A stretch of DNA of 64,000 bases from Caloranaerobacter sp050286925 (GCF_050286925.1 NZ_JBFWFX010000012.1:1-64000), one strand, 5' to 3'. Counted from the first letter of the stretch, positions 1 to 6,463 are shown. A program made the numbers and translations. Notes: a model not told the origin generated them from the letters alone.

Positions 1-130
1 CACAACATTTTATATTTCTAAATGAATGTTCACCTATCTGCTCATATTCCCAACCTAAAGTATCTAAACACTCTTTAACTGTCATTAATTTCAAATTAGG
101 AAATGCTTCTTGTAAATGTGGTTTAGTCAT
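1..130 (-). CDS. partial small phage-type protein (5' end only)
   Basis: Reading leftwards from an ATG at 130, the frame stays open to the window edge (43 codons, start MTKPHLQEAF). An AAGGAGAG ribosome site lies just upstream (about 140-150). It lies head-to-tail downstream of the antirepressor gene on the same strand, as expected for an early gene of the prophage. I do not recognise the family; the C-terminus is outside the window. Confidence 0.6.
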   Translation of the reverse strand, partial: MTKPHLQEAFPNLKLMTVKECLDTLGWEYEQIGEHSFRNIKCC

Positions 131-162
131 ATTAATTACTCTCCTTTCATCATTTAAAATCT

Positions 163-924
163 TTATCTAGTAACTGCTACCTCTTCTTGCATGCTTTCTT
201 CTATAAGTCTTTTAATAATATAAACTTGACCTTTGCCTGTTACTCGTGTAGTCCTATAAGTAAATGTGCCATTTGAACTTTCTCTTACACCTTCAATTAC
301 TTCAAAATAGCCTTTATCAATGTACTTTTGTTTCGGTTCCGTAGAATTTTTGAAAATCAATCCCCATTCCCTTAATTTATTCCAGAGTCTTTTCTCTCCT
401 ATGTTAATACCTTTTTTAGATGCAATTTTAGCTACTTGTCTTACTAGGATTGAGTTTTCACTAGCTGCTATTTGCTTATTAAATCTTTCAGCTTCTAGTC
501 TTTTCTGTCTTTCTTCTTTTAGCTTTGTAGCAAGCTGTATAAGAAAATCTGGACTAGTTAATGCTTTTTCTAATACTTCATCTGTCATATAAGCTCCATG
601 CTTGCGAATGCTAGGAAGCACTTCAGATGTTACCCATCTTTTAAATTTCTTTGCTGTTGGAAGTTTACTGCTTAATATTAAACTGTATAATCCACTTTCA
701 TTGATTAAAGTAGTTTGAGTTTTAACCATATTCCCATTTTGGGAATGTGCTATCATTTCTTTTATTCTATCTTCCTCGTCAACATGCATAATTACTGCTT
801 TTGAAGGATTTGAATATCCTAAAATCTCTGCTATATCTTTTCCTATAAACCATGGTTCGTTATTTCTAATAATCACTCTAACCCTACCAAATTCATTGTT
901 GCTGAAAACTTGTAAATCTTTCAT
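163..924 (-). CDS. phage antirepressor, BRO-N plus KilA-C type
   Basis: 253 aa. Residues about 1-105 look like a BRO-N (Bro family N-terminal) DNA-binding domain, with the typical core around PWFIGKDIAEILGYSNPSKA and the later LPTAKKFKRWVTSEVLPSIR block. Residues about 150-245 look like a KilA-C/ANT domain (GINIGEKRLWNKLREWG, then a VTGKGQVYI-like end). In phages such proteins interfere with a CI-like repressor or activate lytic genes. The start follows GGAGGCATAAAATAAAG. It is transcribed leftwards with the Cro-like gene, away from the repressor and recombinase, matching an early lytic operon. The role is inferred from the family. Confidence 0.88.
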   Translation of the reverse strand: MKDLQVFSNNEFGRVRVIIRNNEPWFIGKDIAEILGYSNPSKAVIMHVDEEDRIKEMIAHSQNGNMVKTQTTLINESGLYSLILSSKLPTAKKFKRWVTSEVLPSIRKHGAYMTDEVLEKALTSPDFLIQLATKLKEERQKRLEAERFNKQIAASENSILVRQVAKIASKKGINIGEKRLWNKLREWGLIFKNSTEPKQKYIDKGYFEVIEGVRESSNGTFTYRTTRVTGKGQVYIIKRLIEESMQEEVAVTR

Positions 925-926
925 CT

Positions 927-1010
927 TTATTTTATGCCTCCTTTTTCTTTGTTTTGTCTTTCTTTAATCCTAATCGCTATTTTCAGTATTGTTTCATAAG
1001 CCAATTCCAT
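927..1010 (-). CDS. 27-aa mini-ORF between cro-like gene and antirepressor
   Basis: A short frame (starts MELAYETILK, ends KEKGGIK) with a good AAAGGGGGAA ribosome site upstream of ATG 1010. Its 3' end carries the GGAGG of the antirepressor start and stops two bases before that gene. This could be a small phage protein or a translational-coupling leader for the antirepressor. No family recognised; coding status rests on the ribosome site and tight packing only. Confidence 0.4.
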   Translation of the reverse strand: MELAYETILKIAIRIKERQNKEKGGIK

Positions 1011-1030
1011 AAAAATTCCCCCTTTAGCAC

Positions 1031-1273
1031 TCAAGCAGTTTCTTTTGTCCTCGTATTGCGTACATTTTCATTAAAAAAAATTTCTTCATACTTTACATCA
1101 AACAAACTTAAAATCTTATTTATCTCCGATTGTGTAAATTCACTTTTCCCATTTTCTTTTTTGTTATAAGTTTGAACTGATATGTTTAATAACTGAGCCA
1201 TGTCATCTTGTGTTATATTGTAGTTAACTCGTAAAGATTTCAATTTCAGTTGTGCTTTATCTGAAAGCATCAT
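1031..1273 (-). CDS. small XRE/Cro-like helix-turn-helix regulator
   Basis: 80 aa. The N-terminal half is a lambda-repressor-like HTH: KLKSLRVNYNITQDDMAQLL, then ISVQTYNKKENGKSEF. ATG 1273 is chosen over longer starts because GGAGGTGATAAC sits directly upstream. It is divergent from the repressor gene at 1444, so the pair forms the usual CI/Cro-style switch, with this gene heading the leftward operon that includes the antirepressor. Repeated CCTCATATTGCG-like motifs lie between the two genes and one more lies inside its 3' end. Confidence 0.85.
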   Translation of the reverse strand: MMLSDKAQLKLKSLRVNYNITQDDMAQLLNISVQTYNKKENGKSEFTQSEINKILSLFDVKYEEIFFNENVRNTRTKETA

Positions 1274-1293
1274 GTTATCACCTCCTACTTTTG

Positions 1294-1424
1294 TCCTCAT
1301 ATTGCGTCCTTAATTTTAGTATAGTCCTCATATTGAGAATTGTCAATGCTTTTTTAAATAATTTTTTAATTTTTTTCTCGTTTTGCGTAATGCACTTAAA
1401 AAATTTCGCATATTGTGTATAATA
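1294..1424. promoter_or_regulatory. divergent switch region with repeated operator-like motifs
   Basis: Between the two divergent XRE genes the sequence CCTCATATTG(C/A)G occurs at 1295-1306 and 1326-1337 (31 bp apart). Related CTCGTTTTGCG (1377-1387) and CGCATATTGTG (1407-1417) are 30 bp apart. A further CCTCGTATTGCG is at 1049-1060 inside the Cro-like gene. Spacing near whole helical turns suits cooperative repressor binding. A TATAAT at 1418-1423 serves the rightward gene. Motifs are seen; the operator function is inferred. Confidence 0.6.
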
Positions 1425-1443
1425 TAAATGGGAGGTGAGTCTT

Positions 1444-1815
1444 ATGTCTTTAGGAAGCAGATTAAAAGAATTAAGAAAAGAAAAACAATTATCTATTAGA
1501 GAAGTAGCAAAAATATTTAACATTGGAAAAACAACAGTATCTAATTACGAGAATGACGAAAGAAAACCAGATTATGAAATGATAAAAAAATTTGCAGAAT
1601 TTTATGGTGTTACAACAGATTATTTGCTTGGGCTTACAGATGAAAGAAATATTTACAAGCTAAAAAAAGATGAATTACCTTTAGAAATTAGAGAATTAGG
1701 TGTAGAATATATAACTGTAACAAAAGAGCTTAAAGAAAAAGGTTTGTCTCCAGAAGATATAAGAAAAATAGTAAAATTTGTAGAAGATATAAAAAAACAA
1801 GATAATAAAAAATAA
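1444..1815 (+). CDS. XRE-family phage repressor (CI-like, no peptidase domain)
   Basis: 123 aa. HTH at about residues 6-60: LGSRLKELRKEKQLSIREVA, then FNIGKTTVSNYENDERKP, followed by the common FAEFYGVTTDYLLGLTD linker. The C-terminal part is short and helical, without an S24 LexA-like peptidase, so induction cannot be by RecA-stimulated self-cleavage. It would instead need an antirepressor or another partner. ATG 1444 is preferred over GTG 1435 because GGGAGGTGA lies at 1430-1438. It probably holds the element dormant. A bidirectional-looking terminator follows directly. Confidence 0.87.
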   Translation: MSLGSRLKELRKEKQLSIREVAKIFNIGKTTVSNYENDERKPDYEMIKKFAEFYGVTTDYLLGLTDERNIYKLKKDELPLEIRELGVEYITVTKELKEKGLSPEDIRKIVKFVEDIKKQDNKK

Positions 1816-1842
1816 CAACCTGAATGGTTGCTATTTTTTTTC
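1814..1842. terminator. terminator between repressor and SOS mini-ORF
   Basis: AACAACC-TGAA-TGGTTG hairpin at about 1814-1830 followed by CTATTTTTTTT. On the opposite strand the same hairpin is followed by an ATTTTTTATT tract, so it could stop transcription from both converging genes. Confidence 0.7.
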
Positions 1843-1926
1843 TTTATTTTTATTTATGTAAAGTGTATCTTTAATTTTTATATCAATCAATCCTTCTACA
1901 TTAATAGTTACTATTTTAATATTCAT
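1831..1926 (-). CDS. 31-aa mini-ORF preceded by promoter with LexA box
   Basis: Starts MNIKIVTINVEGLIDIKI and ends lysine-rich. Ribosome site AAAGGGGGC lies a few bases upstream of ATG 1926. Upstream on the same strand are TTGTCT (2024-2019), a 17-bp spacer, TATAAT (2001-1996) and a perfect GAACATATGTTC box at the expected transcription start. It converges on the repressor gene and ends inside the shared terminator. No family recognised. It could be a small SOS-induced antirepressor or excision factor, or the RNA itself could act on the repressor transcript. Those roles are inference. Confidence 0.5.
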   Translation of the reverse strand: MNIKIVTINVEGLIDIKIKDTLYINKNKEKK

Positions 1927-1976
1927 GTGAAGCCCCCTTTTGATGACAGATTATTTAGCTTAAGAGCATCTAATTA

Positions 1977-1988
1977 GAACATATGTTC
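1977..1988. promoter_or_regulatory. LexA (SOS) box
   Basis: GAACATATGTTC is a perfect palindrome matching the Gram-positive LexA/DinR consensus GAAC-N4-GTTC. It sits just downstream of a leftward -10 element, where LexA would block the mini-ORF promoter. Confidence 0.75.
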
Positions 1989-1995
1989 TGTTTTG

Positions 1996-2024
1996 ATTAT
2001 ACTACTTTTGATATATTTAGACAA
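1996..2024 (-). promoter_or_regulatory. leftward sigma-A-type promoter overlapping SOS control
   Basis: On the minus strand TTGTCT (2024-2019), 17-bp spacer, TATAAT (2001-1996). Transcription would start near 1989, inside or next to the LexA box, and run into the 31-aa ORF. Confidence 0.6.
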
Positions 2025-2083
2025 GCTAATCGACAAAACTGGTTAAAAAATTATAAAATTTGACAAAATAGAAAGGTGATTAT

Positions 2084-3529
2084 ATGAAAAAGGTTGCTAT
2101 ATATATTCGTGTTAGTACTCAAGAACAGGCAAATGAAGGATACAGTATTCAAGCTCAAAAAGATAGACTAATTAACTATTGCAAAGCAAAAAGCTGGAAT
2201 ATATATGACATATATATAGATGGTGGTTTTTCAGGCAGTAATTTAGATAGACCTGCATTACAAAAAATGCTTAATCAATTAAAAAATATTGATATTGTTC
2301 TTGTTTATAAATTGGACAGGCTATCTAGAAGCCAAAAAGATACTTTATATCTAATCGAAGAACAGTTTTTACCAAATAATGTTGATTTTGTATCTTTGCA
2401 GGAATCTTTTGACACAACAACACCTTTTGGTAGGGCAATGATAGGTATTTTATCAGTTTTTGCACAACTTGAAAGAGAAACTATTACAGAAAGGTCAAGA
2501 TTAGGGAAACTTGAAAGGGCAAAGGAAGGCTTATGGTCTGGTGGTGGTCCTGGACCTATAGGGTATGATTATATCCCGCATGAAAATCGATTAAAAATAA
2601 ATGAATATGAAGCAATGCAAGTAAAAGAATTGTTTGAACTTTATGTGCAAGGTAAAGGCGTAAGACAAATAGCAAAGATTTTTAAGGAAAAAGGATATAA
2701 ACATAAGTATGGTGATTGGGATGCACATCCAGAAGTATCTATGATTAGAGTAATTGAAAATCCAGTATATATAGGCAAAATAAGACATAAGGACGAAGTA
2801 TTTGATGGACAACATGAAGCTATAATAGATGAAGATATTTGGCATAAAGCCAATTTATTACTTGCAAGAAGAAGAGAAAAGATGAGAAATAACAAAAAAC
2901 ATAAGCACTTACTTAATGGTTTCATATGGTGTGGCAATTGCGGTGCTAGATATGTAGGTCATTTTAGCGGTAGTACAGGTTATAAATACAATTATTATTC
3001 TTGTTATTCAGTAAGAAAAATTCAAAAGCGAATGATAAAAGATCCAAATTGTAAGAATAAAACATGGAGAAAAGAAGAATTAGAACCTCTAGTGTTGGAA
3101 AAAATCAAAAAGATTAACATTGATAAAAATGAACTTATGGAAATTTATAATAAAAGTAATACAAAAAAAACGATTAATATAGATACTCATAAAATAAAAG
3201 AAAATAAAATCAAACAAATAGATAAACAAATTGCAAAACTGATGGATTTATATCAAGATGATAAGATACCTGTTAGCATAATATCTGAAAGAATTGAAAA
3301 GCTCTATAATGAAAAGAAGGCATTAGAAAACTCTATTAATGAAGTTGCTGCAACTCAAGATAATAATTTTGATTTTGAAGAGCTTTATAATATCATACAA
3401 AATTTTGATGAAATATGGCAAGAAGCTACTTTTGAAGAAAAAAGGATTATATTAGAAGGTTTCATTGATAAAATAATAATTTATAATGATCATATAGAAG
3501 TAGAAGGTCCTTTTTTTAGAAACAATTAA
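2084..3529 (+). CDS. large serine recombinase (site-specific integrase)
   Basis: 481 aa. N-terminal resolvase/invertase domain (about 1-150) with catalytic serine in IYIRVSTQEQ and the R-x-x-R region VYKLDRLSRSQKD. A Recombinase domain follows (about 165-270), then a zinc ribbon (CGNCGARYVG, later YYSCYS and a further Cys) and a charged coiled coil near 360-430. This is the size and order of phage and ICE integrases that act on short att sites without supercoiling. It is the outermost gene of the element and its stop codon touches the groEL tail, as expected for an integrase beside its own attachment site. Start follows GAAAGGTGATTAT. Confidence 0.95.
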   Translation: MKKVAIYIRVSTQEQANEGYSIQAQKDRLINYCKAKSWNIYDIYIDGGFSGSNLDRPALQKMLNQLKNIDIVLVYKLDRLSRSQKDTLYLIEEQFLPNNVDFVSLQESFDTTTPFGRAMIGILSVFAQLERETITERSRLGKLERAKEGLWSGGGPGPIGYDYIPHENRLKINEYEAMQVKELFELYVQGKGVRQIAKIFKEKGYKHKYGDWDAHPEVSMIRVIENPVYIGKIRHKDEVFDGQHEAIIDEDIWHKANLLLARRREKMRNNKKHKHLLNGFIWCGNCGARYVGHFSGSTGYKYNYYSCYSVRKIQKRMIKDPNCKNKTWRKEELEPLVLEKIKKINIDKNELMEIYNKSNTKKTINIDTHKIKENKIKQIDKQIAKLMDLYQDDKIPVSIISERIEKLYNEKKALENSINEVAATQDNNFDFEELYNIIQNFDEIWQEATFEEKRIILEGFIDKIIIYNDHIEVEGPFFRNN

Positions 3530-3560
3530 CACCTACTGTAGTAGCAGATAAGGAAGAAGA
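3517..3560. other. right attachment junction of the element in groEL
   Basis: The recombinase stop (3527-3529) overlaps the first base of in-frame groEL C-terminal codons (open from 3520; TPTVVADKEEE onward). To the left the groEL frame hits a stop (TAG 3517-3519), so the chromosome/element crossover lies within about 3520-3545. The core dinucleotide cannot be set without the other junction, which is outside the window. Confidence 0.7.
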
Positions 3561-3603
3561 AAAAGACAACATGGGAATGGGTGGCGGAATGCCAATGATG
3601 TAA
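3529..3603 (+). pseudogene. groEL: displaced 3' end of groEL (chaperonin tail)
   Basis: The frame encodes TPTVVADKEEEKDNMG followed by MGGGMPMM and two stops. A Lys/Glu-rich stretch ending in a Gly-Met repeat is diagnostic of the GroEL C-terminal tail. It has no start or body here, so the rest of groEL must lie beyond the left end of the element. The strong terminator that follows fits the end of a groESL operon. Identification rests on a short tail only. Confidence 0.8.
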
Positions 3604-3604
3604 T

Positions 3605-3640
3605 AAAAAACCTCCGGTAAAAAACCGGAGGTTTTTATTT
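3605..3640 (+). terminator. intrinsic terminator (original groESL terminator)
   Basis: AAAACCTCCGGT, a short loop, ACCGGAGGTTTTT: perfect GC-rich stem with a T-tract. It would now terminate recombinase transcription as well. Confidence 0.9.
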
Positions 3641-3905
3641 ATTGTATAGATTGAAATTTTTCTACTGTATTAAGTAAATCTGATTTATTTACTAGACGGC
3701 TTCTATTCCATCCTCTTTCATCCATTATATTATATATTGTATATTGAATATCTTGAATATCGTTTAGACATTCAGATAGTATTTTCCTTAAAAATGGGCA
3801 AGTTGATTCAACAATTGTATTATTATAAGAAATTGCTAATTCCTTTTCCGACAATACTAAGTCATTTAATATTTCTTTTTCTGATAAATTGTTAATAATA
3901 TACAT
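3639..3905 (-). CDS. CotF-type spore coat protein
   Basis: 88 aa, fits one Coat F domain: SEKEILNDLVLSEKELAISY, then TIVESTCPFLRKILSECLND and MDERGW. Coat F proteins are small helical proteins found in the spore coat or associated with spores, often in several paralogues. Start ATG 3905 follows GAGGCATACC. The gene points against groEL and shares its terminator region. A second, more diverged coat-type gene follows leftward at 4110-4316. Supports a spore-forming host. Confidence 0.85.
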   Translation of the reverse strand: MYIINNLSEKEILNDLVLSEKELAISYNNTIVESTCPFLRKILSECLNDIQDIQYTIYNIMDERGWNRSRLVNKSDLLNTVEKFQSIQ

Positions 3906-4109
3906 GAGGTATGCCTCCTGACCATATGAATTTTAAATTTTAAATTTTAAATTCTAAATTTTAAATATTATGTGCTTAGTACCTAGTACCTAATTTTTTC
4001 TTGCTTTGTTTTCTAATTCTAGTATCAAGTAACTAGTACCTAATTTTATACGATATCCAGCTAATCTACTGACTGTTGACCATCGACTAATTTTATATTT
4101 TAAATTTTT
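3906..4109. repeat. AT-rich degenerate intergenic repeats
   Basis: TTTTAAATTT units in tandem at 3931-3966, followed by two or three copies of TAGTACCTA (about 3975-3995 and 4033-4042) and GACTGTTGACCATCGACTA (4074-4092). Similar words recur in other intergenic spaces of this window (about 12350-12500, 20036-20130, 34475-34600, 61540-61620). No gene seen. Confidence 0.6.
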
Positions 4110-4316
4110 TTATCGGCTATCAACTAAATAGCTAAGTACTTTCTTATAATTTTTCTTATGTCTCTTACTAGCGTTGTAGCATAAGTTTTTAAGCTCGCTA
4201 TCATAACACATTTCTGCATAATTTAAGTATTTTTTATATAGTAGTTTTTCTTGTCTTAATTGTTCTTCGATTAATGAGAGAGTTCTATAATCTAGCTTAG
4301 AATTAAAATTTGCCAT
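4110..4316 (-). CDS. small spore-coat-associated protein (CotF-like)
   Basis: 68 aa, helical. The pattern RTLSLIEEQLRQEKLLYKKY followed by YAEMCYDSELKNLCYNASKR and HKKNYKKVLSYL resembles short spore coat proteins of clostridia that pair with CotF-domain proteins. ATG 4316 follows CGGAGGTATTGCC. Same strand as the CotF gene at 3639, about 200 bp upstream of it, so possibly the same sporulation-time unit. No sporulation sigma-factor promoter could be fixed by eye. Confidence 0.7.
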   Translation of the reverse strand: MANFNSKLDYRTLSLIEEQLRQEKLLYKKYLNYAEMCYDSELKNLCYNASKRHKKNYKKVLSYLVDSR

Positions 4317-4663
4317 GGCAATACCTCCGATTTAGATTTATTGGCTTTTCGTAATTCGCTATTAAATACTTAATTTTACCAAAACATCTGATTTTTGGTT
4401 GGTAGTTATTAATCTATTAACTATCGACTATCATTTAAAATCCATTCATTATTAGTATTTTACTTAATAAAAAATATATAGCATGAAAAAAAGAGATAGC
4501 AAACAATAAAATAGTTTAAATTGAAAAAAAGGGAAGTTGAAAACAAAGGGAAAGAAACAAAGTGATGGTTCTGTTGTATCCAAAATGTTTGCAAATATGA
4601 ATAAAATAAAGCTAAGTTTCAATTTTTAAAATTGAAATTTAGCTTTGTGCAGCTGAAATTTTT
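4317..4663. other. intergenic region, no gene; one long hairpin
   Basis: AT-rich. Contains a GATGGTTCTGTTGTATCCAA word near 4564 that recurs in altered form near 6036, and an 18-bp near-perfect inverted repeat at 4608-4646 (AAAGCTAAGTTTCAATTT with AAATTGAAATTTAGCTTT). It lacks a clear T-tract, so its function is open. No supported ORF. Confidence 0.5.
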
Positions 4664-4776
4664 TATAATCCATAGGAAATTGTATTCCTTATTAAATTAT
4701 AGATAATTTTGAATATAATTTCCGTAATGGATTTCAACAAAATTTGCCTTAATTTATTTAAAATGAAGATTTTGTT
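4664..4776 (+). repeat. palindromic dispersed repeat family 1, copy A
   Basis: TATAATCCATAGGAAATTGTAT and its partner ATATAATTTCCGTAATGGAT form one stem; AAAATTTGCC and GAAGATTTTGTT form a second at the right end. The same two-hairpin unit is at 43911-44024 (inverted), 53607-53745, and as a right half at 25050-25110. Its right end supplies the last codons of the btuF remnant. Confidence 0.75.
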
Positions 4777-5026
4777 CTTTGTTAAATACTTCAGGGTAAA
4801 GAATTTTCGCTAATTTTTCATATGCTTCTGCATATCTATCATTAGGTTTGTATAGATATAAATCTTTTGGAAGGATTATGTATCTATTATTTTTTACGGC
4901 TGTTAATGATGCCCAAGCTGGATTAGATTCTACATCGCTTTTTAATTTTTTAAATATCTTTTCTTTATCACTGCCCATAGTTTGAACAAAAATAAAATCA
5001 GGATCTTCTTGAATTATTTTTTCCAT
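4754..5026 (-). pseudogene. btuF: truncated periplasmic-binding protein (btuF-like remnant)
   Basis: The 90-codon frame covers only the C-terminal third of a class III (BtuF/FhuD) binding protein: DPDFIFVQTMGSDKEKIFKK, then WASLTAVKNNRYIILPKDLY and the RYAEAYEKLAKILYPE ending typical of B12/siderophore binding proteins. There is no signal peptide, lipobox or N-terminal lobe. The final NKEQNLHF residues come from dispersed repeat copy A. Together with the broken btuD and btuC pieces and the upstream cobalamin riboswitch it is the remains of a B12 uptake operon. The B12 specificity comes from the riboswitch context. Confidence 0.75.
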
Positions 5027-5061
5027 TAAGATACATATTAAGTTTTCAAATTACATCTCTT

Positions 5062-5481
5062 TTATCTTGGTACAAATCTTTTTCTTAATTTTTGAAGCCC
5101 AGTTTTTTCTATAGCCCAGTCTACTATCTCTTTGTCCTCTTTGAGAAGTCTTTTTCTAAAGCCAAGATGCGGATATCTGCCATATGATACGAGATTTTCT
5201 ACTGTTACATCTGCTGAAATATTTTTAATTTGAGGTAAAATTGCTAGCTTTTGGGCTATTTTTTTAGTATTAATAGAATAAATATCTTCATTGTCCAAAT
5301 ATATATTACCTTTAGATGGTTTTAAACATCTTGATAATGCTTTAAGAAGAGTTGATTTTCCCGAACTATTAGGTCTTATTATTGAAACTAGTTCCCCGTC
5401 ATTAACTTTTAAATTGACTTCTTTTAATATTTCTTTCTTTCCATAGTTAACACAAAGTCCTTCAGCTCTAATTCCAATCAT
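5062..5481 (-). pseudogene. btuD: truncated ABC ATPase (btuD/fecE-like remnant)
   Basis: 139 codons of an ATPase that should be about 250. The P-loop reads IIRPNSSGKSTLLK where the family has GPNGSGKST, so two glycines are replaced. The Q-loop region (AILPQ) is present, but the frame ends (LQKLRKRFVPR) before the LSGGQ signature, Walker B and H-loop. GYGRYPHLG-type text (SYGRYPHLGFRK) is characteristic of the FecE/BtuD/FhuC group. Start and ribosome site (AAGAAGGTGTTAG) remain, but the product cannot be a working ATPase. Confidence 0.85.
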
Positions 5482-5482
5482 C

Positions 5483-5623
5483 TAACACCTTCTTTTCTTC
5501 TTAATAAATATAGGTGAAATTTTTACTGCTCCATTGCCTACGCTTATAAAAAAACTTATTATAGTTAAAATAATAAAATAAGATTAATATTACATTTTTG
5601 TTTACGATTTTGTTTTCTGCCAT
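5483..5623 (-). pseudogene. btuC: frameshifted N-terminal scrap of FecCD-type permease (btuC-like)
   Basis: From ATG 5623 (ribosome site AAGGTGATACT) the frame begins MAENKIVNKNVILIL and then loses sense. In the +1 frame from about 5570 the reading ILTIISFFISVGNGAVKISP appears, matching the first membrane helix and the SLGxVxIxP motif of FecCD/BtuC permeases. It ends at a stop directly before the btuD remnant. So one frameshift plus deletion of about 90 percent of the permease is visible. Confidence 0.7.
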
Positions 5624-5655
5624 AGTATCACCTTGATTTTTATGAAGTTAATATG

Positions 5656-5693
5656 AAAAAAGCCCATAACCTTCTTTAAGGTATGGGCTTTAT
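5656..5693 (-). terminator. terminator downstream of cobalamin riboswitch
   Basis: On the minus strand AAAGCCCATACCTTAAAGAAGGTTATGGGCTTTTTT: strong stem followed by T6. It lies between the riboswitch and the first broken gene, so it is either the riboswitch expression platform or the point where the leader now always ends. Confidence 0.85.
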
Positions 5694-5757
5694 TTTGCTA
5701 TTTTAAACATAACAAATAAAAGTACCCCTTCCCACCGAAGGTTTACTTCTCGTAAAA

Positions 5758-5912
5758 AAAAATAGGCAGGTCTCCTGACTCGTGGATTATCCTACTCTCA
5801 ATGCTTTCCCAGTCAACCCAGTGGCTTATATATTGATTTCGTAACCACTCACAGTAGCGGTGGCTGTATCGGATTTGCACCGATTTCCCTTTTAATATAA
5901 AAACCTATTTTT
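5758..5912 (-). promoter_or_regulatory. cobalamin riboswitch
   Basis: On the minus strand the conserved order is seen: GGGAAATCGGTGCAAATCCG, then CAGCCACCGCTACTGTGA, then the B12 box AAGCCACTGG, then GGGAAAGC and CCACGAGTCAGGAGACCTGC. P1 can close by AAATAGG with CCTATTT. It normally senses adenosylcobalamin and shuts down B12 uptake or synthesis genes. Here it is followed by a terminator and only pseudogenes. The aptamer looks complete although its targets are decayed. Confidence 0.93.
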
Positions 5913-6094
5913 TCTCCTATATTCTATTTTACATAACCTATCATATCATAAAAAGATATGATTTTAAATATATTTTATATTATATAAATTTAATGAATTT
6001 CAAAGGAAACAAGGGAACAGAAGGATACAGGGGGATGGTTCTAGTGTATCTAAAAGGAAACAGGAGAATTGTCTCCTTATTTCCTGCTGAATGT
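5913..6094. other. intergenic, REP-like fragment
   Basis: Contains GGGGGATGGTTCTAGTGTATC near 6030, preceded by purine-rich GGAAACAAGGGAACAGAAGG, and a weak GGAGAATTGTCTCC hairpin (6064-6077). It resembles the segment near 4545-4580 and may be a decayed short repeat. No gene seen. Confidence 0.4.
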
Positions 6095-6463
6095 TTATAC
6101 TATTGCGACTAAAAATATTCCTAAATAGATAGTTGCTAAAATCACAAAAAGGATTTTTTCATTTTTCTTTTCACTAATTTTAAAGTATACAACAGCATAT
6201 ATAAATCCTATCAATAAGTAAACAATAGCAATTAATAGTCTTAAAACTGTATTATCTATTATAATAAAAGAAATAGTAGATATTAGATGTATAAAATTTC
6301 TAATATATTCTTCATATTCCTCTCTATGCTCATTTTTGACTTCTTCTCTAAGAGTTAGCATTATTTTTTTTGCATTTATTATACCATATATCATATCAAA
6401 TACTGGAATTAAGGCTATTATAGTTAGTATTAAGTTTCTATCTATAAATTTTATACCTAACAT
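6095..6463 (-). CDS. small integral membrane protein, unknown
   Basis: 122 aa from ATG 6463 (ribosome site AAAGGTGAT; the longer TTG start at 6472 would overlap it). About four hydrophobic segments: ILTIIALIPVFDMIYGII, then after a charged EEVKNEHREEYEEYIRN loop LISTISFIIIDN, LLIAIVYLLIGFIYAVV, and ILFVILATIYLGIFLVAIV. No known domain recognised. Isolated gene pointing toward the decayed btu locus; no partner can be assigned. Confidence 0.6.
   Translation of the reverse strand: MLGIKFIDRNLILTIIALIPVFDMIYGIINAKKIMLTLREEVKNEHREEYEEYIRNFIHLISTISFIIIDNTVLRLLIAIVYLLIGFIYAVVYFKISEKKNEKILFVILATIYLGIFLVAIV

Noticed and set aside
3931..3966. Possible CRISPR-like tandem repeat
   Set aside because: Ten-base AT units without spacers; it is simple-sequence repetition.
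4608..4646. Intrinsic terminator at the long hairpin
   Set aside because: AT-rich stem without a clear T-tract and no gene ending there on either strand.
5062..5481. Functional ABC ATPase
   Set aside because: Lacks the signature, Walker B and H-loop, and has an altered P-loop; treated as a pseudogene.
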